This document shows, piece by piece, positions 1 to 7,515 of a DNA stretch of 64,000 nucleotides. The position numbers and the translations under genes were made by a program. Location: positions 124,001 through 188,000 of the forward strand of contig JAGBVR010000010.1 of the NCBI GenBank assembly GCA_017630215.1, in the 5' to 3' direction. Position 1 is the first letter of the stretch; every line of letters starts with the position of its first letter. The notes under the pieces are model-generated. The model ran no database searches and was not told the origin of the DNA. It worked only from the letters and a program-made list of their open reading frames with translations. This stretch comes from Bacteroidales bacterium (GTDB taxonomy: Bacteria; Bacteroidota; Bacteroidia; Bacteroidales; UBA932).

Positions 1-1212
1 ACTATGGAGTATTACAGGGCTGATTATACGGATATATTCAGGCAGGATACGCATAATCGCAACAGGGTGAACGACGGAGGTATCAGTGCAGATTTAAACT
101 GGTATCCACATCATAGCCATCATATTCGATTTGGTGGAACTTATATCCTGCATTCTTATAGTCCGAGCCATTCATATAGCCAATATGATACTGATAGCGG
201 AGTGGTACTGACGGATATAAGCAAGAAGGATGATATTCATAGTTTCGGCAACGAGATGGGTATTTATGCAGAGGATGAGATGAGTCTGACGAGGTGGATG
301 AAGGTGAATCTGGGATTGAGGTATAGTCTTTATGAGGCTGAGGGAAAGATCTGGAACTATTTTGAGCCACGTGCTGCTTTGAAGTTCCAGGTGTCTCCAA
401 ATGTAGGAATCAAGGCTTCATATTCAGAGATGAGTCAGTTCTCTCATTTAGTGGCGGCTACTTATATCGATCTGCCGACAAACAGCTGGCTTCCTTCGAC
501 TTCAAAAGTGGCTCCTATGCGTTCAAGACAGGTGGCTGGAGGTATTTACAGCAGACTGCCTCATAATATGCATCTAAATGTGGAAGGATGGTATAAGACG
601 ATGAGCAATCTTATCGAGTACAAGGGTATGAATTCATTCTTCCCTCCGTTGACGGATTGGGAGGATGATTTCAAGACCGGTATCGGCAAGTCGTATGGTC
701 TGGAGGCGGATTTCGGATATGATACGGAGAAGACAAGTGTGAGCGTGTTCTATACATTGTCTTGGAACTGGAGAAAGTATGATGACATCTGGCCGGACTG
801 GTATCTTGACAGGAACGATAACAGGCACAAGATCACTGTCGTTGCGAACCATAGGTTCACTGAGAGGTTTGAGATGTATGCTTCGTGGAACTATCATACC
901 GGCAATAGGATGACTGTGGCTTCGCAGTATCTTCCTGCTGAGGAGGGTGCCTGGAACGGGCGGTTCCTGTATGAGAGTCCGAACAATGCAAAGATGCCGG
1001 ATTATCACAGGCTTGATGTGGGATTCAATTTCTACAGGAAGACCAAGAGGGGCAATATGAATGTATGGAACCTGAGTGTCTATAATGCTTATTGCAGAAT
1101 CAATCCTTTGTATGCGTCGGTTATTAAGGATAAGTCAAAGTTGGAATTCGAGGGCCTTGGAATCGGTATAATTCCGATTGTTCCTACATTCAGTTACACT
1201 TTCAGATTTTAG
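1..1212 (+). CDS. TonB-dependent outer-membrane receptor, C-terminal part (5' truncated by window)
   Basis: The reading frame is open from base 1, so the gene starts upstream of the window and the first in-frame ATG at position 4 is probably internal. The roughly 400 visible residues alternate short aromatic-rich strands and turns, as in the 22-strand barrel of TonB-dependent receptors, and end in YTFRF, a terminal-Phe outer-membrane targeting signal. The plug domain is not visible. A DUF4249 lipoprotein starts 6 bp downstream, which is a recurring Bacteroidota pairing of receptor and surface lipoprotein. The substrate cannot be told from this part. Family call is firm; ligand unknown. Confidence 0.9.
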   Translation, partial: TMEYYRADYTDIFRQDTHNRNRVNDGGISADLNWYPHHSHHIRFGGTYILHSYSPSHSYSQYDTDSGVVLTDISKKDDIHSFGNEMGIYAEDEMSLTRWMKVNLGLRYSLYEAEGKIWNYFEPRAALKFQVSPNVGIKASYSEMSQFSHLVAATYIDLPTNSWLPSTSKVAPMRSRQVAGGIYSRLPHNMHLNVEGWYKTMSNLIEYKGMNSFFPPLTDWEDDFKTGIGKSYGLEADFGYDTEKTSVSVFYTLSWNWRKYDDIWPDWYLDRNDNRHKITVVANHRFTERFEMYASWNYHTGNRMTVASQYLPAEEGAWNGRFLYESPNNAKMPDYHRLDVGFNFYRKTKRGNMNVWNLSVYNAYCRINPLYASVIKDKSKLEFEGLGIGIIPIVPTFSYTFRF

Positions 1213-1218
1213 AAGGAT

Positions 1219-2142
1219 ATGAAGAGATTTGTTTTTGCGTTGATTATGTCGGCTCTTGCTCTGCAGGGCTGCGAGACGAGGTTCGAGCTGAAAGGTATGT
1301 CAGAGAATCCGAAGATATATGTTTATGGCATTGCCGGGATGTCAGATACGACTTCTTTCAGAGTGTGCAAAACTGTTCCTGTTTCTGGTATGAGTGATCC
1401 TTCTGCTTCCAGAGAGGTGTCTTCGATTGAGCTGACTGTGGATGGAAAGGCTGTTACCTTGACGAAGGCTGATGCTGATACTCCTGGTGTTCCGAAGGGT
1501 TATTGGTGGACTGCTGAGGATATTCCTGGAGGGTCTGAGGTTGTGTTGAGAGCTTCTGCTGATGGGGCGGAAGATGTATCATCGGTTTTCCATATGCCTG
1601 AAGAGATGCCTGCATTCGAGGTTATCTATACTTCTGCTCCAGCGTTCAAGTTCACATTTGAGGATGACGGCAGCACCGAAGATTGTTATGCGATAATGGT
1701 GTATGGTGAGTGTACGAGAGTGAAGGATGGCGAGACAACTGTTTATGTTCGTGCGTGTGATCCGTATGAACCTGACGAGGATTTCGGAATGGAGACAAGG
1801 AAGGATTATCTTGACGTCGATATAAATAACGGAACTGCGAGACTGTGGTCTGATGCGGAGTTTAATGGTCAGGAGGTAAGTCTCAGTCTTGAGGTGTGGA
1901 CGTATTTTGATGGCATACATAATTCAAAATATGATGAGGTCAGGGAGAGATATAAGGCGGTGATATACCGTTTGAGTCCGGAGTTCTTTAAGTATGCAGA
2001 GGCACAGAATCATCTTGATAACAATATGTTGGCTGAGATAGGCCTGGCTCCGGCTTCATTTGCATACACAAATATCATTAATGGTCTTGGACTGTTTGCT
2101 GGAGTGGCGGTTGCTGAGACTGAATGGTTTGAATACAAGTAA
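1219..2142 (+). CDS. DUF4249-type lipoprotein, partner of the upstream TonB receptor
   Basis: The N-terminus MKRFVFALIMSALALQGC is a lipoprotein signal peptide with a lipobox cysteine at residue 18. The rest (307 aa in all) is beta-rich and has the look of the Bacteroidota DUF4249 family, which usually follows a TonB receptor and is thought to sit at the cell surface. It starts 6 bp after the receptor stop, so the two are co-transcribed. The molecular role of the family is not known; help in substrate capture is an inference from context. The family assignment rests on length, lipobox and position, not on a search. Confidence 0.72.
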   Translation: MKRFVFALIMSALALQGCETRFELKGMSENPKIYVYGIAGMSDTTSFRVCKTVPVSGMSDPSASREVSSIELTVDGKAVTLTKADADTPGVPKGYWWTAEDIPGGSEVVLRASADGAEDVSSVFHMPEEMPAFEVIYTSAPAFKFTFEDDGSTEDCYAIMVYGECTRVKDGETTVYVRACDPYEPDEDFGMETRKDYLDVDINNGTARLWSDAEFNGQEVSLSLEVWTYFDGIHNSKYDEVRERYKAVIYRLSPEFFKYAEAQNHLDNNMLAEIGLAPASFAYTNIINGLGLFAGVAVAETEWFEYK

Positions 2143-2163
2143 CAATTAAATATAAAACGAATT

Positions 2164-2577
2164 ATGAAAAGATTTTTTGCATTTGTAATTGCTGCTATTG
2201 CTTTGAGCAGCTGTGTTAAGGTTGGAGATACATTCCTTCGATTTGATGGTCCGAGCGAAGTCAGTGCGGAGGAGCAGGAATTGACTTATGTGCCAAGTAA
2301 ACAAGCAGATATGTCATTTGAGGTTGCTCATTGGACTGTTTTTGATGCTCCTTCTGACCAGGTACCGACTGAAGGAAATGTAGAGCCGACAAGTGCTCAG
2401 GAGATTACAGGAGATTGGTTCAAGGTGTATTTTAAGGATGGCAATGTGATGGTGGAGCTGGATGACAATGAAGGATACAAGCGTCAGCTTACAGTGCATA
2501 TTCTTGATTCTGTCTCGGATGGTGGCAACTCTCAGATTAATGTATGTCAGGAGGGAAAGGTATATGGGGAAGAATAG
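2164..2577 (+). CDS. Small putative lipoprotein, function unknown
   Basis: 137 residues. The start MKRFFAFVIAAIALSSC is a lipoprotein signal peptide with the lipobox cysteine at residue 17. The mature part is acidic and shows no motif that I recognise. It lies 21 bp after the DUF4249 gene on the same strand, so it is probably the third gene of the receptor operon. The first copy of a 29-bp repeat (2582-2610) begins 5 bp after its stop codon. Confidence 0.7.
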   Translation: MKRFFAFVIAAIALSSCVKVGDTFLRFDGPSEVSAEEQELTYVPSKQADMSFEVAHWTVFDAPSDQVPTEGNVEPTSAQEITGDWFKVYFKDGNVMVELDDNEGYKRQLTVHILDSVSDGGNSQINVCQEGKVYGEE

Positions 2578-2581
2578 ACAT

Positions 2582-2610
2582 TAACCGGCACTAGCCGGAT
2601 ACCAAGGTGA
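2582..2610. repeat. 29-bp direct repeat, copy 1
   Basis: Identical to 3153-3181. With two mismatches the match extends 9 bp to the left, to 2573. The core holds the small palindrome CCGGC-ACTA-GCCGG. The two copies flank the small outer-membrane protein gene 2629-3123. Confidence 0.9.
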
Positions 2611-2628
2611 ATTTTAACAATTATTGAC

Positions 2629-3123
2629 ATGAAGAAAATAGTATTGACAATTACATTATGTGTATTGGCATTAAATGCCTTCGCTCAAAAGAATGGCACT
2701 TACACCAAATCCATTAACATGGAACTTCTGGGATCTTCCGGAATGGTCGGAGTGAACTACGATGCCCGGTTCAAGGGTAATCATGGATGGGGATATAGTG
2801 CCGGCATCGGATATGGCTATGCCAACAGCAACTATGACTTCGTGGAGACTCCCGGAAGAGATGGGGTTTCACATGAAATCGGTATCCCGGTGGAAGTGAA
2901 TTATCTGTTTGGCAAGAGGAACAGTCATTTCGTACTGGGTGCGGGAGGATTCGTCGGAGCTTGGATTAATGAAGGTAGCAGAAAGGCACAGTTTGGATAT
3001 ACGTTGTTCGCAGACATTGCGTATAGATACCAGAAGCCTACAGGATTCACTTTCTCAGTTGGTCTCAAGCCACAACTGTTTAATGTATTATGGCCGTATA
3101 TTACGTTGGGATATTCGTTCTAA
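2629..3123 (+). CDS. Small beta-barrel outer-membrane protein, function unknown
   Basis: 164 residues with a cleavable signal peptide (MKKIVLTITLCVLALNAFAQ, cut after residue 20). The mature part consists of alternating strands rich in Gly, Tyr and Phe and ends in YITLGYSF, a terminal-Phe barrel signature. Its size fits an 8-stranded barrel of the OmpA/OmpW kind. It is boxed in by two copies of the 29-bp repeat, so it may have arrived as a unit or been duplicated from elsewhere. No ligand or enzyme motif is seen. Confidence 0.75.
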   Translation: MKKIVLTITLCVLALNAFAQKNGTYTKSINMELLGSSGMVGVNYDARFKGNHGWGYSAGIGYGYANSNYDFVETPGRDGVSHEIGIPVEVNYLFGKRNSHFVLGAGGFVGAWINEGSRKAQFGYTLFADIAYRYQKPTGFTFSVGLKPQLFNVLWPYITLGYSF

Positions 3124-3152
3124 TATATCCATATGAACTGACAAATAGACCC

Positions 3153-3181
3153 TAACCGGCACTAGCCGGATACCAAGGTGA
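3153..3181. repeat. 29-bp direct repeat, copy 2 (overlaps amidase 3' end)
   Basis: Identical to 2582-2610. This copy includes the stop codon and the last codons (LTLVSG) of the minus-strand amidase. Copy 1 could therefore be a duplicated amidase tail, or the repeat could be a terminator-like unit shared by both places. Confidence 0.9.
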
Positions 3182-3767
3182 GCACACACCTTTCGATGCC
3201 GTCGACGATGGTTTCGATTATTTCTCGTCTGCCTTCTTGTGAGAGGAGGTAGGCGAGATCCTGTTTGTTGTCCATGAAGAAGTTTTCGATGAGGACGGCG
3301 GGACAGTGGGTGTGGCGGAGGATGTAGAAGTTTTCTTCCCAGTCGGGGTCTCCGTCGCGGGCGTAGTCGGTGCGGATGGCTTTGCCTTTGAGGGTGTGGC
3401 GGGCGGATTGGTAGAGGCAGTCGGCGAGGGTGTCGGAGAGGGTGTGGCCTTTGGTGGTGTAGCAGGACCAGCCGGTGGCGGTGTGCCAGCGGGTGCCGTC
3501 GCCGGCGGCGTTGATGTGGATGGAGATGAGGAGGACGTTGGCGGGGCCTTGGGCTGTGCAGATGGCGTTGGCGCGTCGGACGCGTTCTTTGAGGGGGATG
3601 TCTTCGGTTTCGGGGACGAGGAGTTGGGCGTTGTGGCCTTTGCTCTGGAGGGTTGTGAGGATTTGGTTGGCGAGTTCGCGGGTGTAGGCGTATTCGAGGA
3701 GGGTGCCGTCTGGGGAGCGTTTGCCGGGGGTGTTGTGGCCGTGGGCGGGGTCTAGGAGGATGAGCAT
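3162..3767 (-). CDS. N-acetylmuramoyl-L-alanine amidase (Amidase_3 type)
   Basis: A zinc amidase that cleaves the bond between MurNAc and L-Ala in peptidoglycan. Seen: DPAHGHNTPG near the N-terminus (zinc His9), Glu25 in the LLEYAYTREL segment, SIHINA (second zinc His), and LIENFF with the likely catalytic Glu. There is no signal peptide and no binding domain, as in phage-type or mobile-element endolysins. I chose the ATG at 3767 (201 aa) because a frame extending to 3806 would start upstream of the TACCTTTG -7 box (3811-3804) and read through a hairpin. The gene is far more GC-rich than its neighbours, a sign of recent transfer. Its tail overlaps repeat copy 2. Confidence 0.87.
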   Translation of the reverse strand: MLILLDPAHGHNTPGKRSPDGTLLEYAYTRELANQILTTLQSKGHNAQLLVPETEDIPLKERVRRANAICTAQGPANVLLISIHINAAGDGTRWHTATGWSCYTTKGHTLSDTLADCLYQSARHTLKGKAIRTDYARDGDPDWEENFYILRHTHCPAVLIENFFMDNKQDLAYLLSQEGRREIIETIVDGIERCVLTLVSG

Positions 3768-3771
3768 AAAA

Positions 3772-3802
3772 AAAGGGAATTGGTTGTTAGCCGATTCCCT
3801 TT
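3772..3802 (-). terminator. Hairpin plus U-run between the HEPN gene and the amidase
   Basis: Read on the minus strand, a 12-bp stem (3802-3791 with 3783-3772, one G-T pair) is followed by seven T, and the amidase ATG comes directly after. It can end transcription of the 494-aa gene upstream. Because the amidase -7 box (3811-3804) lies just ahead of it, the hairpin would also be the whole 5' leader of the amidase mRNA. Confidence 0.75.
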
Positions 3803-3803
3803 G

Positions 3804-3811
3804 CAAAGGTA
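3804..3811 (-). promoter_or_regulatory. Bacteroidota -7 box TACCTTTG for the amidase gene
   Basis: On the minus strand it reads TACCTTTG, matching TAnnTTTG, 37 bp ahead of the ATG at 3767. I see no clear TTG -33 box at the usual distance, so this is a half-supported promoter. Confidence 0.45.
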
Positions 3812-3816
3812 AGGAT

Positions 3817-5301
3817 TTATTCTATAATCATATCCTCTATCTCTATACCAGGTATTGGTTCAATACTAATTTGTATTTCAGGATGAGGAACAACACCTGT
3901 TGCATTGTTATCTTTTGTATCAATATCGCTATCAGTTATTCCAAACAATTTATCTTGGTAATAACATCTTAGAACATAAGTAGTCCACTCTCTAATGTTC
4001 ATGATTGATACGGTTATTGAACGACCATTTGACTTAACTGAGAAGATATCAGTATCTTCTAATCCAGTAGCTGTAGATGGATCTATTCTAGGTGTATTAC
4101 GAGGATAAGTTGGACGAAGTGGATATTTACCTGCATGAAGAAACTTAGATCGATAATTGTACAACTGTTTAAAAATCAATCCTAATTCATTATTGAAGTA
4201 CTTAGAAACGACATCTTTAACTCGATTTCCGATACTATAAATTATCGATCCACATACCTCACATTTCTTTTCTTTAGATTCAAGCATCGTAGCAGATTCT
4301 AAAGCCGACATATAACTCATCATAGCAAGAGTCATAAATGCCTGTTTATCTCGACTATCTCTTGGTGACAGAGTCAAAACTGAATTATCCATTACCAAAC
4401 TCTGAAACGATCCCGTCCTAGACTCTTGCCACAATGCCTCTCTTACATGCCTTGCGCCTGAAATCACATACTGATAGGCATCTTCTTCGTTAGAATCATT
4501 TTCTATGAATATAAATTCATCCACAAATCTATATGCACAGGAGCTCCAACAAACCTTATTACCTATTGCTGGAAATTGATCAATATAAGCCCGGTAGAAA
4601 TCAAAATCACGATCTTTGGTAACAGTAAAAGGAGTATCGCTATATGATAAGTCTCTATATGTCCAACACATATTTGTTTCCTGAGAAATGAAGGCACTAA
4701 AATGGACCATTCTATTGATAGCATGAACCATTGCTTCATTTGCAGTTAGTGCTCCTATTCTGAAAATAACTTTCACCGATTTATCAACGATTGTCATACT
4801 AAAATTATTTCCAGCATAACATTCTACGGTTATACCTTCTAAAGGGAAATCCATATATGCTTGGAAGTCATAGTAAGTCAGATAATGCATTTGTTCAATC
4901 GATTTCTTAACCAAACTCTTAAAGACTTGCTCATATTCTTCTTTGCAGTTATTGGAGTGGAGACATAATGTATCAATATTTGAGCTATTATCTGTTAAGT
5001 ATCCAATAGTAAAATGTCCGATATTTGTCTGAACTTTCCCGATAACCCTGAAAGACACATTACCATGAACTTGATGTTTAGAAGGCCTATAAATCCAAGG
5101 AGCTACATTTTCTGTATGCTCAGGATGAAGTAAAATATCTAGTTGATTGCAAAATGAATGTAAGAATTTGTTTGAATCCTTTATCCCTTTAACTCCTACT
5201 TTAATTTGGGTAAATTGATCTAGCCCTACTAGTAGTGGCATGTTCTTAAACAAAGAATATGCAACCGGAATCTTTATATGTTTTAATAGAGATTTATCCA
5301 T
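3817..5301 (-). CDS. Hypothetical 494-aa protein with C-terminal HEPN-type motif; possible defence effector
   Basis: I recognise no full-length family. Seen: a long N-terminal region of mixed strand and helix; a CxxC pair at Cys347/Cys350 (CEVCGS) that could be half a zinc site; then NYRSKFLHAG, which gives R384-x4-H389, the Rx4-6H signature of HEPN ribonucleases, in a helical context. A long variable N-terminus with a late HEPN domain resembles ApeA-type abortive-infection proteins. The gene is clearly AT-rich compared with the flanks, stands alone between a terminator and a tRNA-Cys-linked att-like region, and looks acquired. An RNase role in phage defence is inference only. Confidence 0.55.
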   Translation of the reverse strand: MDKSLLKHIKIPVAYSLFKNMPLLVGLDQFTQIKVGVKGIKDSNKFLHSFCNQLDILLHPEHTENVAPWIYRPSKHQVHGNVSFRVIGKVQTNIGHFTIGYLTDNSSNIDTLCLHSNNCKEEYEQVFKSLVKKSIEQMHYLTYYDFQAYMDFPLEGITVECYAGNNFSMTIVDKSVKVIFRIGALTANEAMVHAINRMVHFSAFISQETNMCWTYRDLSYSDTPFTVTKDRDFDFYRAYIDQFPAIGNKVCWSSCAYRFVDEFIFIENDSNEEDAYQYVISGARHVREALWQESRTGSFQSLVMDNSVLTLSPRDSRDKQAFMTLAMMSYMSALESATMLESKEKKCEVCGSIIYSIGNRVKDVVSKYFNNELGLIFKQLYNYRSKFLHAGKYPLRPTYPRNTPRIDPSTATGLEDTDIFSVKSNGRSITVSIMNIREWTTYVLRCYYQDKLFGITDSDIDTKDNNATGVVPHPEIQISIEPIPGIEIEDMIIE

Positions 5302-5378
5302 GGTAATACCCTAACTACAGATTTATTTATGCTAATGTAATTAGTTTTTTAGATTATTTCGTAGATTTGCAGAAGAAT

Positions 5379-5397
5379 AACAACTGCGACAGTTGTT
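5379..5397. repeat. Inverted repeat in the tRNA-Cys-proximal region
   Basis: AACAACTG-CGA-CAGTTGTT: an 8-bp perfect stem with a 3-base loop. A TAGATTTG box lies just left of it (5362-5369, plus strand). Together with the hairpin at 5414-5441 it makes up the gene-free stretch between the HEPN gene and the tRNA. Confidence 0.65.
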
Positions 5398-5413
5398 GTT
5401 TTATAATTCGTAA

Positions 5414-5441
5414 AGCCCTGAGGATTCTTTGGATTCTCGGG
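5414..5441. repeat. Long imperfect hairpin, 12-13 bp stem with TTT loop
   Basis: The arms start GCCCTGAGGATTC and end GGATTCTCGGGGC and pair throughout with three G-T pairs. It may be a terminator or part of a recombination site. There is no convincing T-run on either side. Confidence 0.6.
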
Positions 5442-5458
5442 GCGTTTCGGTTCCTGGT

Positions 5459-5509
5459 GTAGTACCAAAATTCGAGCGACTGATGAAATGTAGTACCAAT
5501 GTAGTACCA
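5459..5509. repeat. Three direct repeats of TGTAGTACCA; possible integrase arm sites
   Basis: TGTAGTACCA occurs at 5459-5468, 5489-5498 and 5500-5509. Short direct repeats beside the 3' end of a tRNA gene are typical of integrase arm-binding sites of integrative elements. No integrase gene is present in the window, so this would be a leftover or an empty site. Confidence 0.55.
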
Positions 5510-5520
5510 TTTTACGAACA

Positions 5521-5550
5521 AACCCCTCTCAGAATGCACTGAGAGGGGTT
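5521..5550 (-). terminator. Probable terminator of tRNA-Cys
   Basis: Perfect 12-bp stem (AACCCCTCTCAG with its complement) and loop AATGCA, placed 3 bp beyond the encoded CCA end of tRNA-Cys. The T-run is weak on the minus strand. Confidence 0.65.
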
Positions 5551-5552
5551 TT

Positions 5553-5626
5553 TGGAGGTGCCTAGCGGAATCGAACCGCTGTAGCAGGTTTTGCAGACCT
5601 GTGCCTAACCGCTCGGCCAAAGCACC
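5553..5626 (-). tRNA. tRNA-Cys (anticodon GCA)
   Basis: On the minus strand the molecule starts GGTGCTT and ends AGGCACC-T-CCA. The acceptor stem pairs over 7 bp with one G-U. The anticodon loop CTGCAAA gives GCA, the T loop is TTCGATT, and U73 is the discriminator normal for tRNA-Cys. The CCA end is encoded (5553-5555). It is the only tRNA I find in the window. Its 3' end faces the repeats and the AT-rich HEPN gene, the usual arrangement at an integration hot spot. Confidence 0.97.
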
Positions 5627-5690
5627 ATTTCCGTATTGGGATTGCAAATATAGTGACTTTTGCGGAAATTGCAAAATTAATTTTACTTTT

Positions 5691-7511
5691 TTATTCCATC
5701 AGACGAAAATAACTGTAAATCGTCCATGCATCCATCACATCAGCATCATCAGATGCATTATCCTTCAATATTAATGAACGGAACAATGAGGCTGCTTCTA
5801 TCCCATCAAAAGACGAAAGTCCGGGAATAGAGCGCATATCTATAGAACCTTTGCTCAATGCATCATCCAATATATCACGCTTCTGGGAGTTGGTTAGACA
5901 CTGCGACTCTAGAAGGTATTGAATATCACCGGAAGAATACTCCTTTGCCGAATTGAATTTTTCTACGGCATTATCAGTATATTTCTGGAAGGCACAGATG
6001 AATTCAGTCGGGAATTGGCCGGATTTCTTCAGTTGTTCCAGGAACTTCGGCAGAATCGCAGCTTGCATCGCCGACATGGAGGTGGAAACATATGTTTTGT
6101 CCTGAAGATATATAAAATACCTTTCAATTATAGACTTTACCGACTGCACTTCCCCACGTTCCATAGGATATACGGTCAACCATTCATTCAGAAATTCATA
6201 ATCTCCGGTACGCAAAAGGTATTCAGACAATGCATTCAAAACTTCCAACTGCGCGAGATTGTGAGTATACTGATCGGATGAAATATAGCCGTATCCTTTG
6301 TTACTGTCCGGAATCAAGCCGTCGAAAGATGTCTGTTTCAGAACATAGCGGATAATGGACTTGGCGAGAGCCGGATTCGTAAAACAAGCATAAAGCGCAG
6401 CATTTATATGGTCGGAGTTAGAGACATTTTCTCCAAATCTGCTAGAATACAGAAACTTTCCAGGTATAAAGCTTTCCTTAAAATAATCACTATAAACCAT
6501 CGAAGATTCAACAGAATACGCACTCCTATATAATTCATTTCTTACGTCTTTATTCCTTTCTCTTGAAAAATCCGGGAGATGTTTTTTCCACATCGAAGAG
6601 AAGGCTCCGAAGCGACTGTCTTCCGCTTTCTGAATTGCAGTTTCTGCCAATTCCTTATTATTATCTCCGGAAAAACCTATTACTATATGAAATGTATGTT
6701 TCTTACGGGGGCGTACTTTGAAATCCTCAATCGAAGCCTTAAGCTCTCCTTCGTTTACCACAAGAAAAGCATTCGCACTATACAGGAATATAGACTGTGG
6801 AGCAAATTCATCCTTTGCCCTGTTCTGCGGTATAGCAAGAGGCACAAAGCCCTGAGGTGTCGGACCAAAGGAAGCTTTTATACACCGGAAACTTATGTCA
6901 GTGCTCATATTATAACGCAACGGACGATCAGCTTCAGGAATAAGCTGATGCGAAGATTGTACAAAGAATGGGGATATTGCTTCTTCATATGAAATGTTTT
7001 TCGCTGATGATCCCGTATTTTCAAAAGTCAATGTCACAAGAAACAGCGGTGAAGCATCGGCTGGATTTTCATATGGCATTACAGATATCATTCTGGAACA
7101 TTTGACACTGTTACCCAAGTCATAGTCATAACGGACAAATCCCGCCCCTGAATACACTTCACATTTTCCTGGAACAGTAGCAAGAGAGTTAGGTCCAACC
7201 AGGTTGATTTTCTTATTGCCAAAGTATACCGTAGCGCGATTCTTCCCATAATCAGGTCTTGCAGGATCTGCATTATAGCGGGCCCAGCATCGCTCACCTG
7301 AAAGCAATTCATATATTCCGTTCTGATGAGTTATGACCTTAATGCGCGGATTTCCTACAAGGAAGGTTGCATCAAGATCACGCGATCCCGTATATTTATA
7401 ATAAGGCAATCCTCCCGGTGCATCTTTCCATTCCCTTTGTGAAGCGGATAGAGAAAAAGAAATGATTGCAGTGATAACACACACTGCAACCCTCATGATA
7501 TTATTTCGCAT
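5691..7511 (-). CDS. Exported GH94-like (glycosyl hydrolase 36/94 superfamily) protein
   Basis: 606 residues. The N-terminus (about 1-23) is a signal peptide ending near SLSASQ. Residues about 40-290 look like the beta-sandwich of GH94 phosphorylases (segments such as ATVYFGNKKI, VRYDYDLGN, LFLVTLTFENTG). Residues about 310-600 look like an (alpha/alpha)6 barrel. At about 600 aa it is much shorter than cytoplasmic cellobiose phosphorylases (around 800), and unlike them it is exported. The start is 4 bp from the rlmI stop, so the two are co-transcribed. Substrate and activity are unknown, and I could not identify the catalytic acid with confidence. Confidence 0.6.
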   Translation of the reverse strand: MRNNIMRVAVCVITAIISFSLSASQREWKDAPGGLPYYKYTGSRDLDATFLVGNPRIKVITHQNGIYELLSGERCWARYNADPARPDYGKNRATVYFGNKKINLVGPNSLATVPGKCEVYSGAGFVRYDYDLGNSVKCSRMISVMPYENPADASPLFLVTLTFENTGSSAKNISYEEAISPFFVQSSHQLIPEADRPLRYNMSTDISFRCIKASFGPTPQGFVPLAIPQNRAKDEFAPQSIFLYSANAFLVVNEGELKASIEDFKVRPRKKHTFHIVIGFSGDNNKELAETAIQKAEDSRFGAFSSMWKKHLPDFSRERNKDVRNELYRSAYSVESSMVYSDYFKESFIPGKFLYSSRFGENVSNSDHINAALYACFTNPALAKSIIRYVLKQTSFDGLIPDSNKGYGYISSDQYTHNLAQLEVLNALSEYLLRTGDYEFLNEWLTVYPMERGEVQSVKSIIERYFIYLQDKTYVSTSMSAMQAAILPKFLEQLKKSGQFPTEFICAFQKYTDNAVEKFNSAKEYSSGDIQYLLESQCLTNSQKRDILDDALSKGSIDMRSIPGLSSFDGIEAASLFRSLILKDNASDDADVMDAWTIYSYFRLME

Positions 7512-7515
7512 ACAA

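Noticed and set aside
2582-3181. The 29-bp repeats as integron attC sites
   Set aside because: There is no GTTRRRY core, no attC-like length or bulge pattern, and no integron integrase in view.
3306-3755. A 149-codon open frame on the plus strand full of Gly, Val and Ala
   Set aside because: It is the antisense shadow of the GC-rich amidase gene and has no plausible protein composition.
5354-5674. A 106-codon minus-strand frame
   Set aside because: It runs straight through tRNA-Cys and its terminator, and looks like nothing known.
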